A stretch of 64,000 bases of DNA from Rosa chinensis (GCF_002994745.2 NC_037090.1:11467501-11531500), one strand, 5' to 3'. Shown: positions 33,481 to 45,142, numbered from the stretch's first letter. Numbers and translations are program-made. The notes: generated from the letters alone by a model not told the origin.

Positions 33481-35194
33481 AAATCCTCCAGTGGCTCAGC
33501 CTAGAAGATCACAGAGAGCAAGAAAACCAACTTATGGGGGGGAAGAGAGTGACTACATTGTTTATCTGCAAGAAGCAGAAATTGAAATGGACTGTGCAGA
33601 GGACAATGATCCAACTACATTTAATCAGGCCATTGAAAGTAGTGAATCTCATCAATGGCAGCTAGCAATGGAAGCAGAAATTAATTCCATGAGTCAAAAT
33701 GCAGTTTGGGAATTAGTTGAACATGACCCCAACCAGAAGCCTATAGGTTGTAAATGGGTTTTCAAAACCAAAAGAGATGCAAATGGCAATGTAGAGAGAC
33801 ATAAAGCAAGATTGGTTGCCAAGGGTTTTACACAGAAGGAGGGCATTGACTTTACTGAGACTTTTTCTCCAGTTTCTACAAAAGACTCGCTTAGGATAAT
33901 CATGGCTTTAGTGGCTTACTTTGATATGGAGCTGCACCAGATGGATGTTAAAACAGCTTTCTTGAATGGTGAACTAGATGAAATGATTTATATGAGGCAG
34001 CCAGAAGGGTTTGTACAAGCTGGAAGTGAAAACTTAGTGTGTAAGTTAAGAAAATCAATTTATGGCCTTAAACAAGCTTCTAGACAGTGGTACAAGAAAT
34101 TTGATTCTGTGATTTCTACTTTTGGATTTATAGAAAATCTTGTTGATGAATGTGTTTATTTAAAGACAGCTGTTGGGAACAATTTTATTTTTCTGGTACT
34201 CTATGTGGATGATATACTTTTGGCTAGCAGTAACATTAAATTGCTTAAAGATACCAAGAGTTTTCTGTCAAGGAATTTTGACATGAAAGACTTAGGAGAA
34301 GCATCCTATGTATTAGGTATTGAGATTAAAAGAGATAGGGCACAGAGACTACTTGGTTTGTCTCAACAGAATTATATTACCAAAGTTTTAAAGAGATTTG
34401 GTATGGAAAAGTGTGCAGTTGGAGAAGTTCCCATGTCCAAAGGAGATAAGTTAACCAAGAAGCAAAGTCCCAATAGTGATGTTGAAAAGGAAAATATGGA
34501 ATCAAAGCCTTATGCCAGACTAGTAGGAAGTCTCATGTATGCACAAGTCTGCACTAGGCCAGACTTGTCTTTTGCAGTAGGGATTTTGTCAAGATTCCAA
34601 TCTAATCCAGGCCATGAACATTGGGTAGCTGGGAAGAAAGTGTTGAGGTACCTGCAAAGAACCAAGGGTTATATGCTAGTTTATAGACAAGTGGAGGATC
34701 TAAAACTCATTGGATTTTCAGACTCGGATTTTGCAGGGAATTATCCGGACTCCAAGAAATCGACTTGTGGATATGTGTTCATGCTTGCAGGAGGTGCTAT
34801 TGCTTGGAAAACCATGAAACAAACACTTGTTTCAACTTCTACTATGCAAGCCGAATTTATTGCAGTATATGAAACTGTGTGTGAAGGACTTTGGATTAGG
34901 AATTTTCTCATGCAGACCAAAGTATTGAGTCACATTGTGGCTGGAACACTTGTGATTTATTGTGACAATGAGGCTGCAGTTTTCTTTAGCAAGAATAGTA
35001 AAAGGTCAAATAATTCTAAACACATTGATCTAAAGTATTACAGTGTTAGAGAAAGAGTAAAGCATGGTGAAATAGCTATTTTGAGTATTGACACAAATTC
35101 ACAGCTAGCAGATCCTTTCACCAAGGCCTTGTCAGTAGCAGCATTCCATAAGCATACAACAAGCATTGGAGTCTTAGCTAATCTAGATGCTTAG
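33213..35194 (+). pseudogene. Copia repeat region, reverse transcriptase and RNase H
   Basis: The segment begins with about 90 residues of VTDQ/VTDH/VTGQ tetrapeptide repeats, then PRRSQRARKPTYGG, the usual basic linker before Copia RT. RT motifs run in order: CKWVFKTKRDANG, ARLVAKGFTQKEGIDF, MDVKTAFLNGEL, IYGLKQASRQWYKKF, and the catalytic YVDDILLASSN. RNase H follows with FSDSDFAGNYPDSKKSTCGY, LVSTSTMQAEF (catalytic acidic residues present) and IYCDNEAA. The stop is at 35192-35194. The RT-RNase H part is fully open; only the upstream frame changes make the element defective. Confidence 0.9.
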
Positions 35195-35794
35195 GTTCAG
35201 TAGAGAGTTAGTCCAATTGGAGCAATTTAAAATTCTAAAGTTTTTTGAGTTCTTGTATTTTAGTTGTGAACTTTTATTGTTTGTTTATCACAACTTATTT
35301 GTAATGACAGTTTTGATTATCAATAAAATTTTGAGGTATTTCAGTTATGATTTTGCTGCAGCTTTATTGTTTTATTTTGGAAATTATCATCTTGTTTTGA
35401 AAGATGGCTTAAATCATGTATAGCATGATGTTGAGGTTCAAGCAATAATTTTAAGCCATCAGTGTTCAGTAAATTTGCTTGAGTTTCTGGTTTTAGAAAC
35501 ATAAAGTAGGACCTAATATATGTTTACTTGTTGATACACATTAACATATATTGTATCACTTCTGGTTTGACATATGTGGATTGCAGGAGCTTATGTTTGT
35601 GGTTTTGAAACTTTGCATTTTTGTTAAAATGTATACTGTTTCTTGCTCTGCATAAGTAACTGTGATCTGACCATGTTGGAATGGATTTTCGATTTGAGTT
35701 TGTCATCTGGCGCGCACTTTAGTAAGTTAAGTAGGTTTTGATGTTCTCTGGTGCAAATCATCGAGCATGATATGTGTGAGTCCAAGGGGGAGAT
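35195..35794 (+). other. Copia 3' untranslated region and polypurine tract
   Basis: Non-coding, AT-rich; ends in ccaagggggagat directly before the 3' LTR. Confidence 0.8.
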
Positions 35795-36271
35795 TGTAAG
35801 ATCAAATATGGACATAACACATATCATCATAAAGTAATTGATGATTAGCTTAATATCAATCCTAGTTTAACATGGATACAAACTGTAAATCAATACTTGT
35901 AACTTAATGAAGCAGTGTATCTATTCATTAAGGTAAGTAATCATATTCTTAGTCTGCAAGAAAGACTACAATGAAGTGTTACATTAAGAATCTAACTAGG
36001 AAACCTAAACCGATATGATAGCTTTAATGGGAAGCTTCTTGAGGGTTAAGTCTCCTATATATACAGATTAATTGGTCCCTGATTACTACCGACGTTTTGC
36101 ATATTGTTCTGTCCATTGAGAAGCAAGTAGGTAAGTAACAGAAGGCTATATTCAATGTTCGTGTTTGCAGCTGCATAAGATGGAATCCATGCCAGTGGTT
36201 GCTGAAGGTAAGCCTTGATCCCTTTTATGATTGTATGCATATGTTGTGAGCATGTATATGGTTATTTAACA
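35795..36271 (+). repeat. Copia 3' LTR
   Basis: 477 bp; pairs with 20363-20840. Followed by the CACAT duplication, then UGT-C 3' flank. Confidence 0.95.
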
Positions 36272-36276
36272 CACAT

Positions 36277-36660
36277 GGTCAGAGGGCTAGGGATTAAACT
36301 GGTTCCACGTTATTCCTTATTGGGTAATTTTAATTTTTTTCCTCCTTTGTATTAATTTGTCGCTTTGTGAATTTTGTGATGCTTGTATTTGTATGTGCCT
36401 AGCCAAACAGATGACCGGGTAATTACCATCTGTTCATTTCTAAATTATTTGTTTGCAATTTACTTGCCTGGCTGCAATTGTCAATAAAACTGGAAAGGAT
36501 TCTCCACTATTATATGCTTCTGTGTTAATTCTTTTGAAAATTTGGGATCAGTATTGTTTAGAGAAATTGACATATTAAACAAAATTGCAATTCGTAAACA
36601 ATATTCTATGATAAGATATTGGCTAGAGGTCTGTAAAATTAATTGACGAAAAGCTATAAA
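36277..36660 (+). other. Displaced 3' flank of UGT-C
   Basis: Aligns with the sequence downstream of UGT-D at 41402-41760 (gattaaactggttcc, ctagccaaacagatgac, taaaactggaaaggat). This shows that the Copia element split UGT-C from its own 3' region. Confidence 0.9.
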
Positions 36661-36954
36661 TAGGGGTCAAAACGGATCAAACTCGACAGATCACTCTAGA
36701 AAACTCTGGAGCCTCAACCCGAGCGGGAGATCCGGCGACCCAAAAGAAGACCCGACCAGAACTTTCGTTTCCGGCGGCTAAACGACTACGGATCACCGAT
36801 CTTCGGTTCGTCTTGTCATGGCCGACTTCTTCTCGGTTACGGCTCAGCGATACGTGGAGTAAGGAGGGAGAATAGAGCCCCGAAAGTCACGATACTTGCG
36901 GCGATGTTTATGCTTTTTTCGGCTACTCCGGTCGCCGTTGTCGATGCATGAGGT
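36661..36954. other. GC-richer unassigned segment, possible LTR or 5' UTR fragment
   Basis: A TATAAATA at about 36655 is followed by unusually GC-rich text (ctctggagcctcaacccgag, then ttccggcggctaaacgac). It looks like the transcribed start of an LTR or a captured 5' UTR. No ORF of note; origin not recognised. Confidence 0.35.
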
Positions 36955-36962
36955 ATAGAAAT

Positions 36963-37541
36963 TTGGGCTGTCAATTTCGACACGACCCCATAATACGACT
37001 CGAAACCCGCACGAAATAAAGCGGGTTGAACCCGCACGATTAAAAAGCGGGTCGGTGGTGGGTCAACCTGCCATGACCCATTTAATAAATGGGTCTGCCA
37101 CGGGTCAACCCGCTAATACGAAGTGAACCCGTATAACCCGATTGTGTTATGTTTCTTCTTGAAATTGTGGACGTTCGGAGCATTTGATCATTGGATTAAA
37201 CAATTTGAAATATTTTGCTTTTTAATTATTGGATTATTTATGAATTATATATAATTATTTATATTTTTCGTCTTGTGGAGTTTTTAGTGAATTTAATCAA
37301 TTTATGCATTTTTTTAATTAAATGGGTCTCATTATTAACACTTAAATGTGTCATTTTGTCTAACAAGACACGTCATATTTATTAAATGGGTTAAGCGGGT
37401 TGGAAATTGGTAACCCATTTAATAAATAGGTTGGGTTTGAGTTTAAATTTTTGACACAATTATTAAATGGGTTAGGTGTTTGGGTTTATATCTTATGACA
37501 CGACAAATACCTTGACCCGACACGACCCATTGACAGCCCTA
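36963..37541. mobile_element. Non-autonomous hAT element, 579 bp
   Basis: The ends TTGGGCTGTCAAT (36963) and ATTGACAGCCCTA (to 37541) form a 13-bp inverted repeat with one mismatch. An 8-bp duplication ATAGAAAT flanks it (36955-36962 and 37542-37549). The interior contains many acccgc/gcgggt and acgacacg-like repeats near both ends. No transposase. Confidence 0.85.
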
Positions 37542-37549
37542 ATAGAAAT

Positions 37550-38042
37550 TGATCTCCTCCTCACGCTCTACATGTTTATATACTTAGTTTCGATTATAGT
37601 TGACTTTTGATGGAATTGATATTTTGGGTGGTATTGGCTTTGTCAGAAGTTACTGTTTCTGGCGTCTTCTCCTCTGCGTCATGGCTGACGTCACCCAAGT
37701 TTGGACTTGGCCAGCGTGGCCGCCTGGGTCAGAAAATGTCAAGAGGAAGCTGGTCAACAAATTACCGGTGGAAGCAAAATTTTCAAGAATTAGGCTGAGG
37801 TGGTGACCTAGCCCAAGTGGAGACCGGCCGAACCCTCACCGCTGACCATGCTGTAATGATATATATTTCTGACTTAATGTTTTTGAAATATTAGGGAGTG
37901 AAAGATGGGATAACAATGAACACGTCCCCCTCGTAATTGTCATACATGAGCCGCCTGACTACTGTGGTGTGCAACAAGATTGTTATTTGAAATCAAATAA
38001 CGGTACGGGACATTAATATATGTTGTCAAAGAAGGATCATTC
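37550..38042. other. Unassigned sequence
   Basis: No recognisable gene. GC-rich phrases near 37680-37840 could be a captured exon, but no protein family was identified. Overlapping open frames of 63-68 aa are not convincing. Confidence 0.3.
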
Positions 38043-38213
38043 CACAACTCGGAGATCCTAATTAATTAGCAATTTGAGAATTTAATTTGTACCATACATG
38101 ATCCTGGTCATGATTAAGTAACCATAATTTGTTTGTAATTTGATCAGCATGAGATGAGTGAATTGACTGATGAATTCTGTCGCTGCATATCTGAAATTCC
38201 ATAATATTTACAG

Positions 38214-38257
<44 letters not shown>

Positions 38258-38552
38258 AATTTTTGGTCCAGTAAAATTGATTGCTTGACACATATATTTG
38301 CATTCTAGTTAGTTTGTTTCTCAGGGATATATTGTTAGGAAAAAACATTATTATCGATGTTGTTCTATCCCGTAGACCAAATGGCAGGCACAATATATAT
38401 AGAGCAAAAATTAATTATGGGAATCAAGTGTTGGCCAAAAATCGAGAGGACCTTGGTAGAAAGATCAAGAAACTTAATTGTGAATCAACTCTGCAGTGAT
38501 TAAGTCTACAACAAATAATTAAAGGAACAAGCTGATAATGTCTTGACTTGCC
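38043..38552. repeat. Segmental duplication, copy 1
   Basis: About 510 bp aligning with 44628-45142: gatcctaattaattagcaat, gatgagtgaattgactgatg, gttgttctatcccgtagacc, gggaatcaagtgttggcca, ataattaaaggaaca. An (AT)n microsatellite (about 38220-38252) lies inside both copies and differs in length. A shorter third relative lies at about 42705-42745. Confidence 0.85.
38220..38252. repeat. (AT)n microsatellite
   Basis: About 16 AT repeats within duplication copy 1; the counterpart is at 44848-44884. Confidence 0.9.
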
Positions 38553-39145
38553 AATGGAAGAAGCCAAGAAGGGAACAAGTTACAAACTTCTTCAAGGGAT
38601 GTTGATGGGGTTGACCATTTTAGAACTGGCTTTTTGCAGTTGTATTGTGCGACTAAAATCAAGGAGTAACGTATTATGCACAACGTTACATGACTCGAAG
38701 GTATTCAACGTGCTCAGTATACTTTTACCATATATATTTTGGTGCATTTGGCAAATGTTTGCCGAACTTGTTCTATGTACAACTCTTAATTACTACGTAC
38801 GTATATTATAATTTGAAGATTGGAGCATATATGACTGGGTATCTCTTATGCTCAAAATTCTTGCGCCACAAATATTATTGACGCTAATTTTTCCTTAAAG
38901 TTGGGTGAGATAAAGTCTACGTATAATAGGTCAAGGAGTTCGTACTTGACAAAACTAGTTTTTTGAAGGAGTACTTGACCAAACTATTGCATCTTCAAAT
39001 ATTTGCATCAAACAAAACATAATTGCATTTAAGGCTTTTCGTAAGCGACAACCATATCGATTGCTCAGTTTCTATAAGTTTGATTAATTAATTAACATTT
39101 TATGCGCATGTACTGTTTAGCCTTTGAACGCGGTAAAATTTTAGA
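38553..39145. other. UGT-D upstream region
   Basis: Intergenic, no gene assigned. The 87-aa frame at 38548 includes a hydrophobic stretch but no recognisable domain. Confidence 0.35.
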
Positions 39146-39206
39146 CACGTGACCAAAAAGAGCAAAAAAAAAATATTAACAAGCTTGTCTATAGCGACTA
39201 TAAAAG
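39146..39206 (+). promoter_or_regulatory. UGT-D core promoter: G-box and TATA box
   Basis: TATAAAAG at 39199-39206 lies 100 bp before the ATG, so a start near 39230 would give a ~75-nt 5' UTR. A palindromic G-box CACGTG at 39146-39151 (in gacacgtgacc), 48 bp upstream of the TATA, could bind bZIP or bHLH regulators, for example ABA- or light-linked factors. This is the only UGT in the window with an undisturbed, textbook core promoter. Confidence 0.65.
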
Positions 39207-39306
39207 GTGGCCACCTTCTCTATGCATTAGTACGTACCTACAAACTTAGAAGTAGCAAGCCATAGGAATCGAATGTAAAAGCGATTTCAGAAGCTTCGTT
39301 AACTCC

Positions 39307-41401
39307 ATGGAGAAATCTCAATCTCACGTGGTGATCTTTCCATTTCCACTGCAAGGCCACATCAAACCCTTGCTATGCTTAGCAGAGCTTCTGTGCCATG
39401 CAGGCCTTCACGTCACCTTCGTCAACACGCGCCACAACCACAACCGCTTAGCGAACCTCCGTGCCCTCTCCGCCCACTTCCCCACCCTCCACTTTGAGTC
39501 CATCTTGGACGGTCTCCCCGATGACCACCCACGCACTTTGGGCAGCGAGTTGTTGATCGCATTGAAGACATCAATTAAGCCTCATTTTAAGGAGCTGCTC
39601 CAGTCATCCCTTAAGGCCAACGGTGTCGCGCTGCCGCCGCCAACATGTATTATAACAGATGGACTTGTGACTTTTGCCTTTGATGTTGCAGAAGAGTTGG
39701 GGTTGCCCATACTTAGTTTTGATGTTGGTTGTGCTCCTTACATGTGGACTTGTCTTTGTCTCCCCAACCTCATCGAACAAGGCCAGCTTCCTTTCCCAGG
39801 TGAATAACCATTTTAATCCAATCGATCCTATGATTGCATGAACTGCATTTATTTAACAAACTCGTATGAGATATTTTTAGTTGGCAACATAAGATTTGGT
39901 AAGGTAATTTAGTAACCCTATTATATATTTTCCTTCAATTTTTAAAACGATTCCAAAGAACAAAATTAGACCTTCTATTTTATCAGATACAAAGCTACTC
40001 CTCTCGTCAGATATTGAAAAGCCGAAATTCTAATACCCTAAGCCTAAGGTAGCATAGTGGCAATTCTACGTGACTTCGTCATCGCACTCGCGTAAAAGCC
40101 TGCTTAATTAAACCTCTGAACATATGATTTGTGTTGTTTAACATGCATGAAGAGCTAGATTTGGGATACAAGACCAATCATCCACCAATAATACATAGTT
40201 ACCTGAACCTTTTATTTTTATTTTTTTGACTTTGTCAAAGGGAATCCAAAGGTTTCCTAAATCCAAAATAAACCCCTTCGGAGCATGTGAAATGCTCCAA
40301 TTGTGCATTGCAGCACAGTGTCTGGCTACTTTGATAGCTTTGAGGCTCGAACCTAGATTGGGGAGTACACCCAACTAGGCAAGAATCACTAGGCCACTTG
40401 CAGTGGTTAGTTACCTGAACTTTCTTGATTGTCTCTAAACATATCTTATAATATATATTTGATGAACAGATGACGACATGAATGCGGAAATCACTGGTGT
40501 CCCCGGAATGGAAGGTCTTCTGCGACGTGTAGATTTACCTGGTTTTTGTAGGGTAAAACAGTCGAGCCACCCTGCTCTCCAATTCGCCATCCACGAAACT
40601 CAGACACAAAAACGAGCTTCAGCTCTAATCCTCGACACCATTTACGAACTTGATGCTCAGTGTCTATCTCATATGGCAACCATGTTCCCCAAAATTTACA
40701 CTCTCGGCCCTCTCCACTCTCTCTTACATTCTCAAATCGGCGACATCTCGCGATTATTAGCATCACACGGCGGTCTTGGGAAGGGGGATCCAAATTGCAT
40801 GACATGGCTCGACTCTCAGCCAACCAAATCGGTTCTTTATGTCAGCTTCGGAACCCTAGTGACCTTGACACGTACCCAAATCATAGAGTTTTGGTATGGT
40901 CTGGTCAACAGTGGGCACCCGTTCTTGTGGGTTGTACAGTCCGACATCACTTCAGGTTTAGGTGAAAACCCGATTCCCATCGAGCTTGAAATTGGGACAA
41001 AAGAAAGAGGGTGCATAGTGAATTGGGTCTCGCAAGAGGAAGTCTTGGTTCACAAGTCATTGGGTGGGTTCTTGACCCACAACGGATGGAATTCTACAGT
41101 AGAGAGCATTGTAGCAGGAGTTCCTATGATTTGTTGGCCTTATTTAGGGGATCAGCACATCACTAGCAGAAGTGTTTGTGAGAAGTGGAAGATTGGCCTT
41201 CGATTGAAAGAAAACTGCGACAGAAAGGACATTGAAACCATGATAAGAATGCTGATGGAATTTAAGAGGGGAGAGATTCAGAGCTCAATGGACACAATTT
41301 CAAAAGTTGCTTGTGATAGTGTTGCGAAAGGTGGATCTTCAAACCACAACTTGGAGATGTTAATCCAAGACATTAGGAATATGCCTACAAGACCACAGTG
41401 A
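39307..41401 (+). CDS. UGT-D: family-1 UDP-glycosyltransferase (UGT709/UGT85-like), two exons
   Basis: CDS is join(39307..39799, 40470..41401), 474 aa, with a 670-bp GT-AG phase-1 intron at the same position as in UGT-A and UGT-B. Cytosolic glycosyltransferase acting on a small-molecule acceptor, substrate unknown. Catalytic His18 (PLQGHIKP) and Asp118 (IITDGL) are present. The PSPG box runs Trp350-Gln393 (WVSQEEVLVHKSLGG... CWPYLGDQ), with Gln at the last position as in glucosyltransferases; WVSQ replaces the usual WAPQ. Length is normal for the family. It is the intact member of a second subfamily that also includes pseudogenes UGT-C and UGT-E. An antisense SINE sits in the intron (40209-40407). 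No lesion seen, so it is the best candidate for a working gene here. Confidence 0.95.
40209..40407 (-). mobile_element. tRNA-derived SINE in UGT-D intron (antisense)
   Basis: On the minus strand it has a pol III A-box-like tggcctagtg (near 40397-40388), a B box GGTTCGAGCC (40353-40344) and an A/T-rich tail. A 13-bp target duplication tagttacctgaac flanks it (40196-40208 and 40408-40420). The UGT-C intron lacks the insert, giving an empty site. It has no coding capacity and depends on LINE machinery. Confidence 0.85.
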
Positions 41402-42555
41402 AAGGGTTAGGGATTAAACTGGTTCCATGTTATTCCTTATTGGGTAATTTTAATTTTTTTTTCTCCTTTGTATTAAGTTGTTGCTTTGTGAATTTTGTGA
41501 TGCTTGTAATTTTGTGATTACCTAGCCAAACAGATGACTAGGAAATCACCATTGTTAATTTATAATTATTTGTTTGTAATTAATTTGCCTGGCTCCAATT
41601 ATTAATAAAACTGGAAAGGATCCTCCACTATTGTATTCTTCGTTGATTCTTTTGAAAATTTGAGATCAGCATTATTTACAGGTATTGACATATATTTAAC
41701 AAAATCAAAATACGTAGACAATATACTATGATAAGATTTGTTGAACATATATAGGTTTTTTTGTTTTTTGTTTTTGGAACATATGTAATTAGATTGTCAT
41801 TTTAGCGTTTGTTTAAGGGTGATGATTTCAACACTCCACTTCACCATATATAATATTGCTTGCAATCCACTCATTGCACTCCACTTTTATATAGCTAGCT
41901 AGTTGGAGTGTGAAAATCACTTTCCTCATTTAATTTTCATGATTAATTCAATTTAATTACTCTTTTTCAACTATATGAGAGTGACTCAATACTTTTTCAT
42001 TTGATTTAGTGACATTAGTTTTATCTTTGTAAATTAGAGATCGTGAATTAGATTCACGCAAGATTAGTTGTTGATGTAATAAAAATAAAATAAAAAACTA
42101 TACGAAAGTGGAGTGTGATGGTCACGTCCCTTGTTTAGTTGTTTAATTTCCATGATTGATTACATTTTGGGTAATTACTCGCATTTCCTATTATTTCTTC
42201 CTGCTCCGGTCATCTGCAATTGGCAATGGTCAAGATTAGCACACTATCCTAGCTAGCCTGCTAATACGTTCTACGACCACATTTCTCTCGATATATATTT
42301 TTTTTCTTCAAAATTGTTAGATTTCTTCATTTCAATTTGTAATTGCGATAGGCTTTGGTCTTTAATTTTGGTACACTGGTGCACGTTACCAGTTTATTAT
42401 TGGGGGACATTATACCTTTATGTTCTACTCTATCACGTTCATTTATATATATTTCTCCGGCCAAAGACAAACGGAAAACTCCAGATCGCTGTCTAACCCC
42501 AGTCCAGTGATATAGACAATAAACAAGGTAAATGTCATGGAATTCTCAAGTCAAT
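41402..42555. other. Intergenic region downstream of UGT-D
   Basis: 41402-41760 is the UGT-type 3' flank shared with 36277-36660. The rest is AT-rich with one likely MITE (41818-42126). No gene seen. Confidence 0.6.
41818..42126. mobile_element. Possible MITE, ~309 bp
   Basis: gtgatgatttcaacactcca at the left and tggagtgtgatggtcac at the right form an imperfect inverted repeat, and another tggagtgtgaaaatcac lies inside. No clear target duplication was identified. Confidence 0.45.
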
Positions 42556-42705
42556 AAAAGAGAGAACATTGAGACAATGATAAGAACTTTGATGGAACTT
42601 GAAATTAAAGAAGGAAATTCAGAACTAGCCCGTGGCAATGTTATCAAAGGGGATCTTCCCAACACAACTTGGAGCTCCTGATTATAGGAAATTTAAACAA
42701 TCACA
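42556..42705 (+). pseudogene. UGT C-terminal relic
   Basis: Translation gives ENIETMIRTLMELEIKEGNS and decayed text matching the C-terminal KGGSSNHNLEMLIQDIRN of UGT-D, with frameshifts. Only about 50 codons remain; the PSPG box is absent. Confidence 0.7.
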
Positions 42706-43245
42706 ATTTGTTTGCAATTCGATGAACAAGATGAGTGAGTTTTGTATCTTCTGAGTTTAGATATTGGAATATATTACGTACGAAAGAGATCGACCTGAGA
42801 ATTTGGTCCAATCTAAAATACAGTTTTACCAGTCTGAGAGCTGATTTGCGGCATACGAAATCATTTTAAATTTAGCATTTGTTGGCATATTTGACTGTAA
42901 ATATTCGTTTTGCTTTGGATTTGAAAATCGCCTCATTTAAACAGCGACAAGTATGATTCGCGACTCATTATCCTGCCAATCTTATATGAACTTATTCACC
43001 TATTACTCTATTAGGTTGTTGGGTTTTAACACAAACAACCTCTTATAATTGGGTGTGAGTCATCCACTTATAAGTTCTATTTTCTTTTGTCACTTTTCTA
43101 ATGTGAAATCTTTCGATTCCATGCTCCAAACATGGCTCCTCACGTGCAATCTAATTGTAGGTATGCATATGTAATCAATTAATTTGCTCCCTATTGAGGA
43201 ACCAATTTTCATTTCGGAAGGTCATTCAATTTATATGTCGGACTG

Positions 43246-43741
43246 ATACCGGTGGGTTGTACGGTCCGACATCACTCTGGGTTTATATATATGGAGACAA
43301 TTCCTATCGAGCTTGAAATATGGACAAAAGAGAGAGGTACATAGTGAACTAGGTTTCGCAAAAGGAGGTCTTGGGCAACAAGTCAATGGGTGGGTTTCAC
43401 CCATGCATAGGCTTGGGTTGGAATTCGACCCTAGAGAGCATTGTAGCAGGAATTCCTATGATTTGTTGCCCTAATTTAGGGGATCATTACATCAGTAGCA
43501 AAACGGTCAGTGAGAAGTGGAAGATCGATCTTCAACTGGAAGAAAACTGTGACAGAGAGGACTTTGAAAGTTTGAAACCCTGATAAGAATGTTGATGGAA
43601 TTTAAGAGGAGAGAGGCTCAGACCTCAATGGATGCAATTACATAAGTGTCTCGTGATGCTGTTGCCAGAGGTGGATCTTCAAACCATAAACTTGGAGATG
43701 CTAATCCATGACATTAGGAATATGCATGCAAGACCACAATG
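43246..43741 (+). pseudogene. UGT-E: UDP-glycosyltransferase pseudogene, 3' half of exon 2
   Basis: Begins near the LWVVQSDITSG equivalent and runs through a damaged PSPG box ([20 protein letters not shown]) to the gene end (atgcaagaccacaatgag). Lesions include an in-frame TAG in the WVSQ region (gaactaggtttcgc), an insertion in FLTHNGWNS (ttcacccatgcataggctt), Cys for Trp in CWP, and a duplicated gaaagtttgaaaccctg frameshift near 43575. Closest to UGT-C and UGT-D. The 5' part is missing. Confidence 0.85.
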
Positions 43742-44627
43742 AGAGGGCTAAACCAAACAAATGACTATGTATCGTCGGTTTTTAATATCTAATTAATTAT
43801 TTGTTTTCATTTTGATCATGCAGCTTGGCTGCAATTTTCATAAAATCGGAGATCCTTCCAGTAATATAATTTTTTTTCTTCTTTCTTGAGAATATATCCT
43901 GAAATTTGATATCAGCATTCTTAATTTATAGAAAAGTTGAAAAGTCTGATACGTACATTTTCAGTGAAATTATAAATGAAGCGCTCATATTGACATTTGA
44001 CATATATTTGATTAACAACTTAGAACCATTGTTAATAAGAAAAATTAAAAAGAAAAAAAAATTTAGAACCACATTAAACCAAAAGAGGCAATATGCAGAC
44101 AAGATATACCATGATAAGATTTGGTTGGTGCATAATTAAACAGAAGACTCACCATTTTAGCTGGTGTTTTCTATGATTCCATTTTGGCTAAAAAATTCTA
44201 GCTCGCTCGGACCCTTCTATCTGTTCTCCCTAGCTCCCTCTCTTCTTCTCTCAGACTTCTATCTACCACCTCTCTTCCGTCTCCAAATCTCTGAGACTTC
44301 CATTTACCAACAACCTAATCTATCATGCATATTGTCTCATGCATGGCAGTGCACCGCCACATAGAGCTTATCCATAAATAACTCTGTTTGATTAATTGTC
44401 TTCAGCTTGAAATTCATGAAAAAGAGATCTTGAGTCTAGCAAATCGTGCCTTCTTCGAAAATCGTGAATTGTATTAGATCACAATCTGGGGCTTCTGGGT
44501 CCTACTACTTTCTTAGTTGCCATATGCCCACATTAGAAAGGAAAAAAAAGGTAATTAAAATTTAAAACCGGCACGCCATATTATTTAATAATTTGTATAT
44601 TAATCTAATGATATATATTTCGGACTC
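43742..44627. other. Intergenic, no gene
   Basis: AT-rich; the beginning resembles the UGT 3' flank (ccaaacaaatgactatgtatcg). Open frames at 43906 and 44164 have no recognisable domains. Confidence 0.5.
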
Positions 44628-44848
44628 GATGATCCTAATTAATTAGCAATATATATGAGAATTTAATTTGTACCCGGAAGCATACATTATCCTGGTCATG
44701 AATCATTAAATAACAGTAATTTGTTTGTAATTTGATCAGCATGAGATGAGTGAATTGACTGATGAATTCTGTCACTGCAGATTTGACATTCCATAACATT
44801 TTATACACATCTATATGCTGAATTTTTGGTCCAATAAAATTGAGGGCT

Positions 44849-44887
<39 letters not shown>

Positions 44888-45142
44888 CATTCCGATTAGT
44901 TTGTTTCTCAGGGAATTATTGTTAGGAAAAAAAGAAAGTTATTATCGATGTTGTTCTCTCCCGTAGACCAAATAGCAGGCACAATATAGAGCAAGAATTA
45001 ATTATGGGAATCAAGTGTTGGCCAAAAATCGAGAGGACCTGAGTACCAAGATCAAGAAACTTTATTATGAATCAACTCTGCAGTGATCAAGTCTACAACA
45101 AATAATTAAAGGAACATACTGATAATGTCTTGACTTGGTCGT
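44628..45142. repeat. Segmental duplication, copy 2
   Basis: Direct copy of 38043-38552, 6.6 kb away, also downstream of a UGT. It includes an (AT)n microsatellite at 44848-44884. Confidence 0.85.

Larger units (their letters stand above)
20363..36271 (+). mobile_element. Copia LTR retrotransposon with nested element
   Basis: The element is flanked by CACAT target duplications (20358-20362 and 36272-36276). LTRs are 20363-20840 and 35795-36271. The primer-binding site TGGTATCAGAGC (20843-20854) matches initiator tRNA-Met, and the polypurine tract ccaagggggagat precedes the 3' LTR. The coding region is 31175-35194 in Copia order (gag, protease, integrase, RT, RNase H) but is frameshifted. The 5' leader is interrupted by a 9.2-kb LTR element. 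By eye the LTRs differ by about seven substitutions and one 1-bp indel, so insertion was fairly recent. It landed at the stop codon of UGT-C. Confidence 0.95.

Noticed and set aside
33194..33481. 95-aa minus-strand frame with YLVSDMV repeats
   Set aside because: It is the reverse strand of the Copia VTDQ minisatellite.
38548..38811. 87-aa frame with hydrophobic segment upstream of UGT-D
   Set aside because: No homology recognised and not conserved in the second copy of the neighbouring duplication.
40138..40374. 78-aa minus-strand frame in the UGT-D intron
   Set aside because: Lies largely across the SINE; not a gene.
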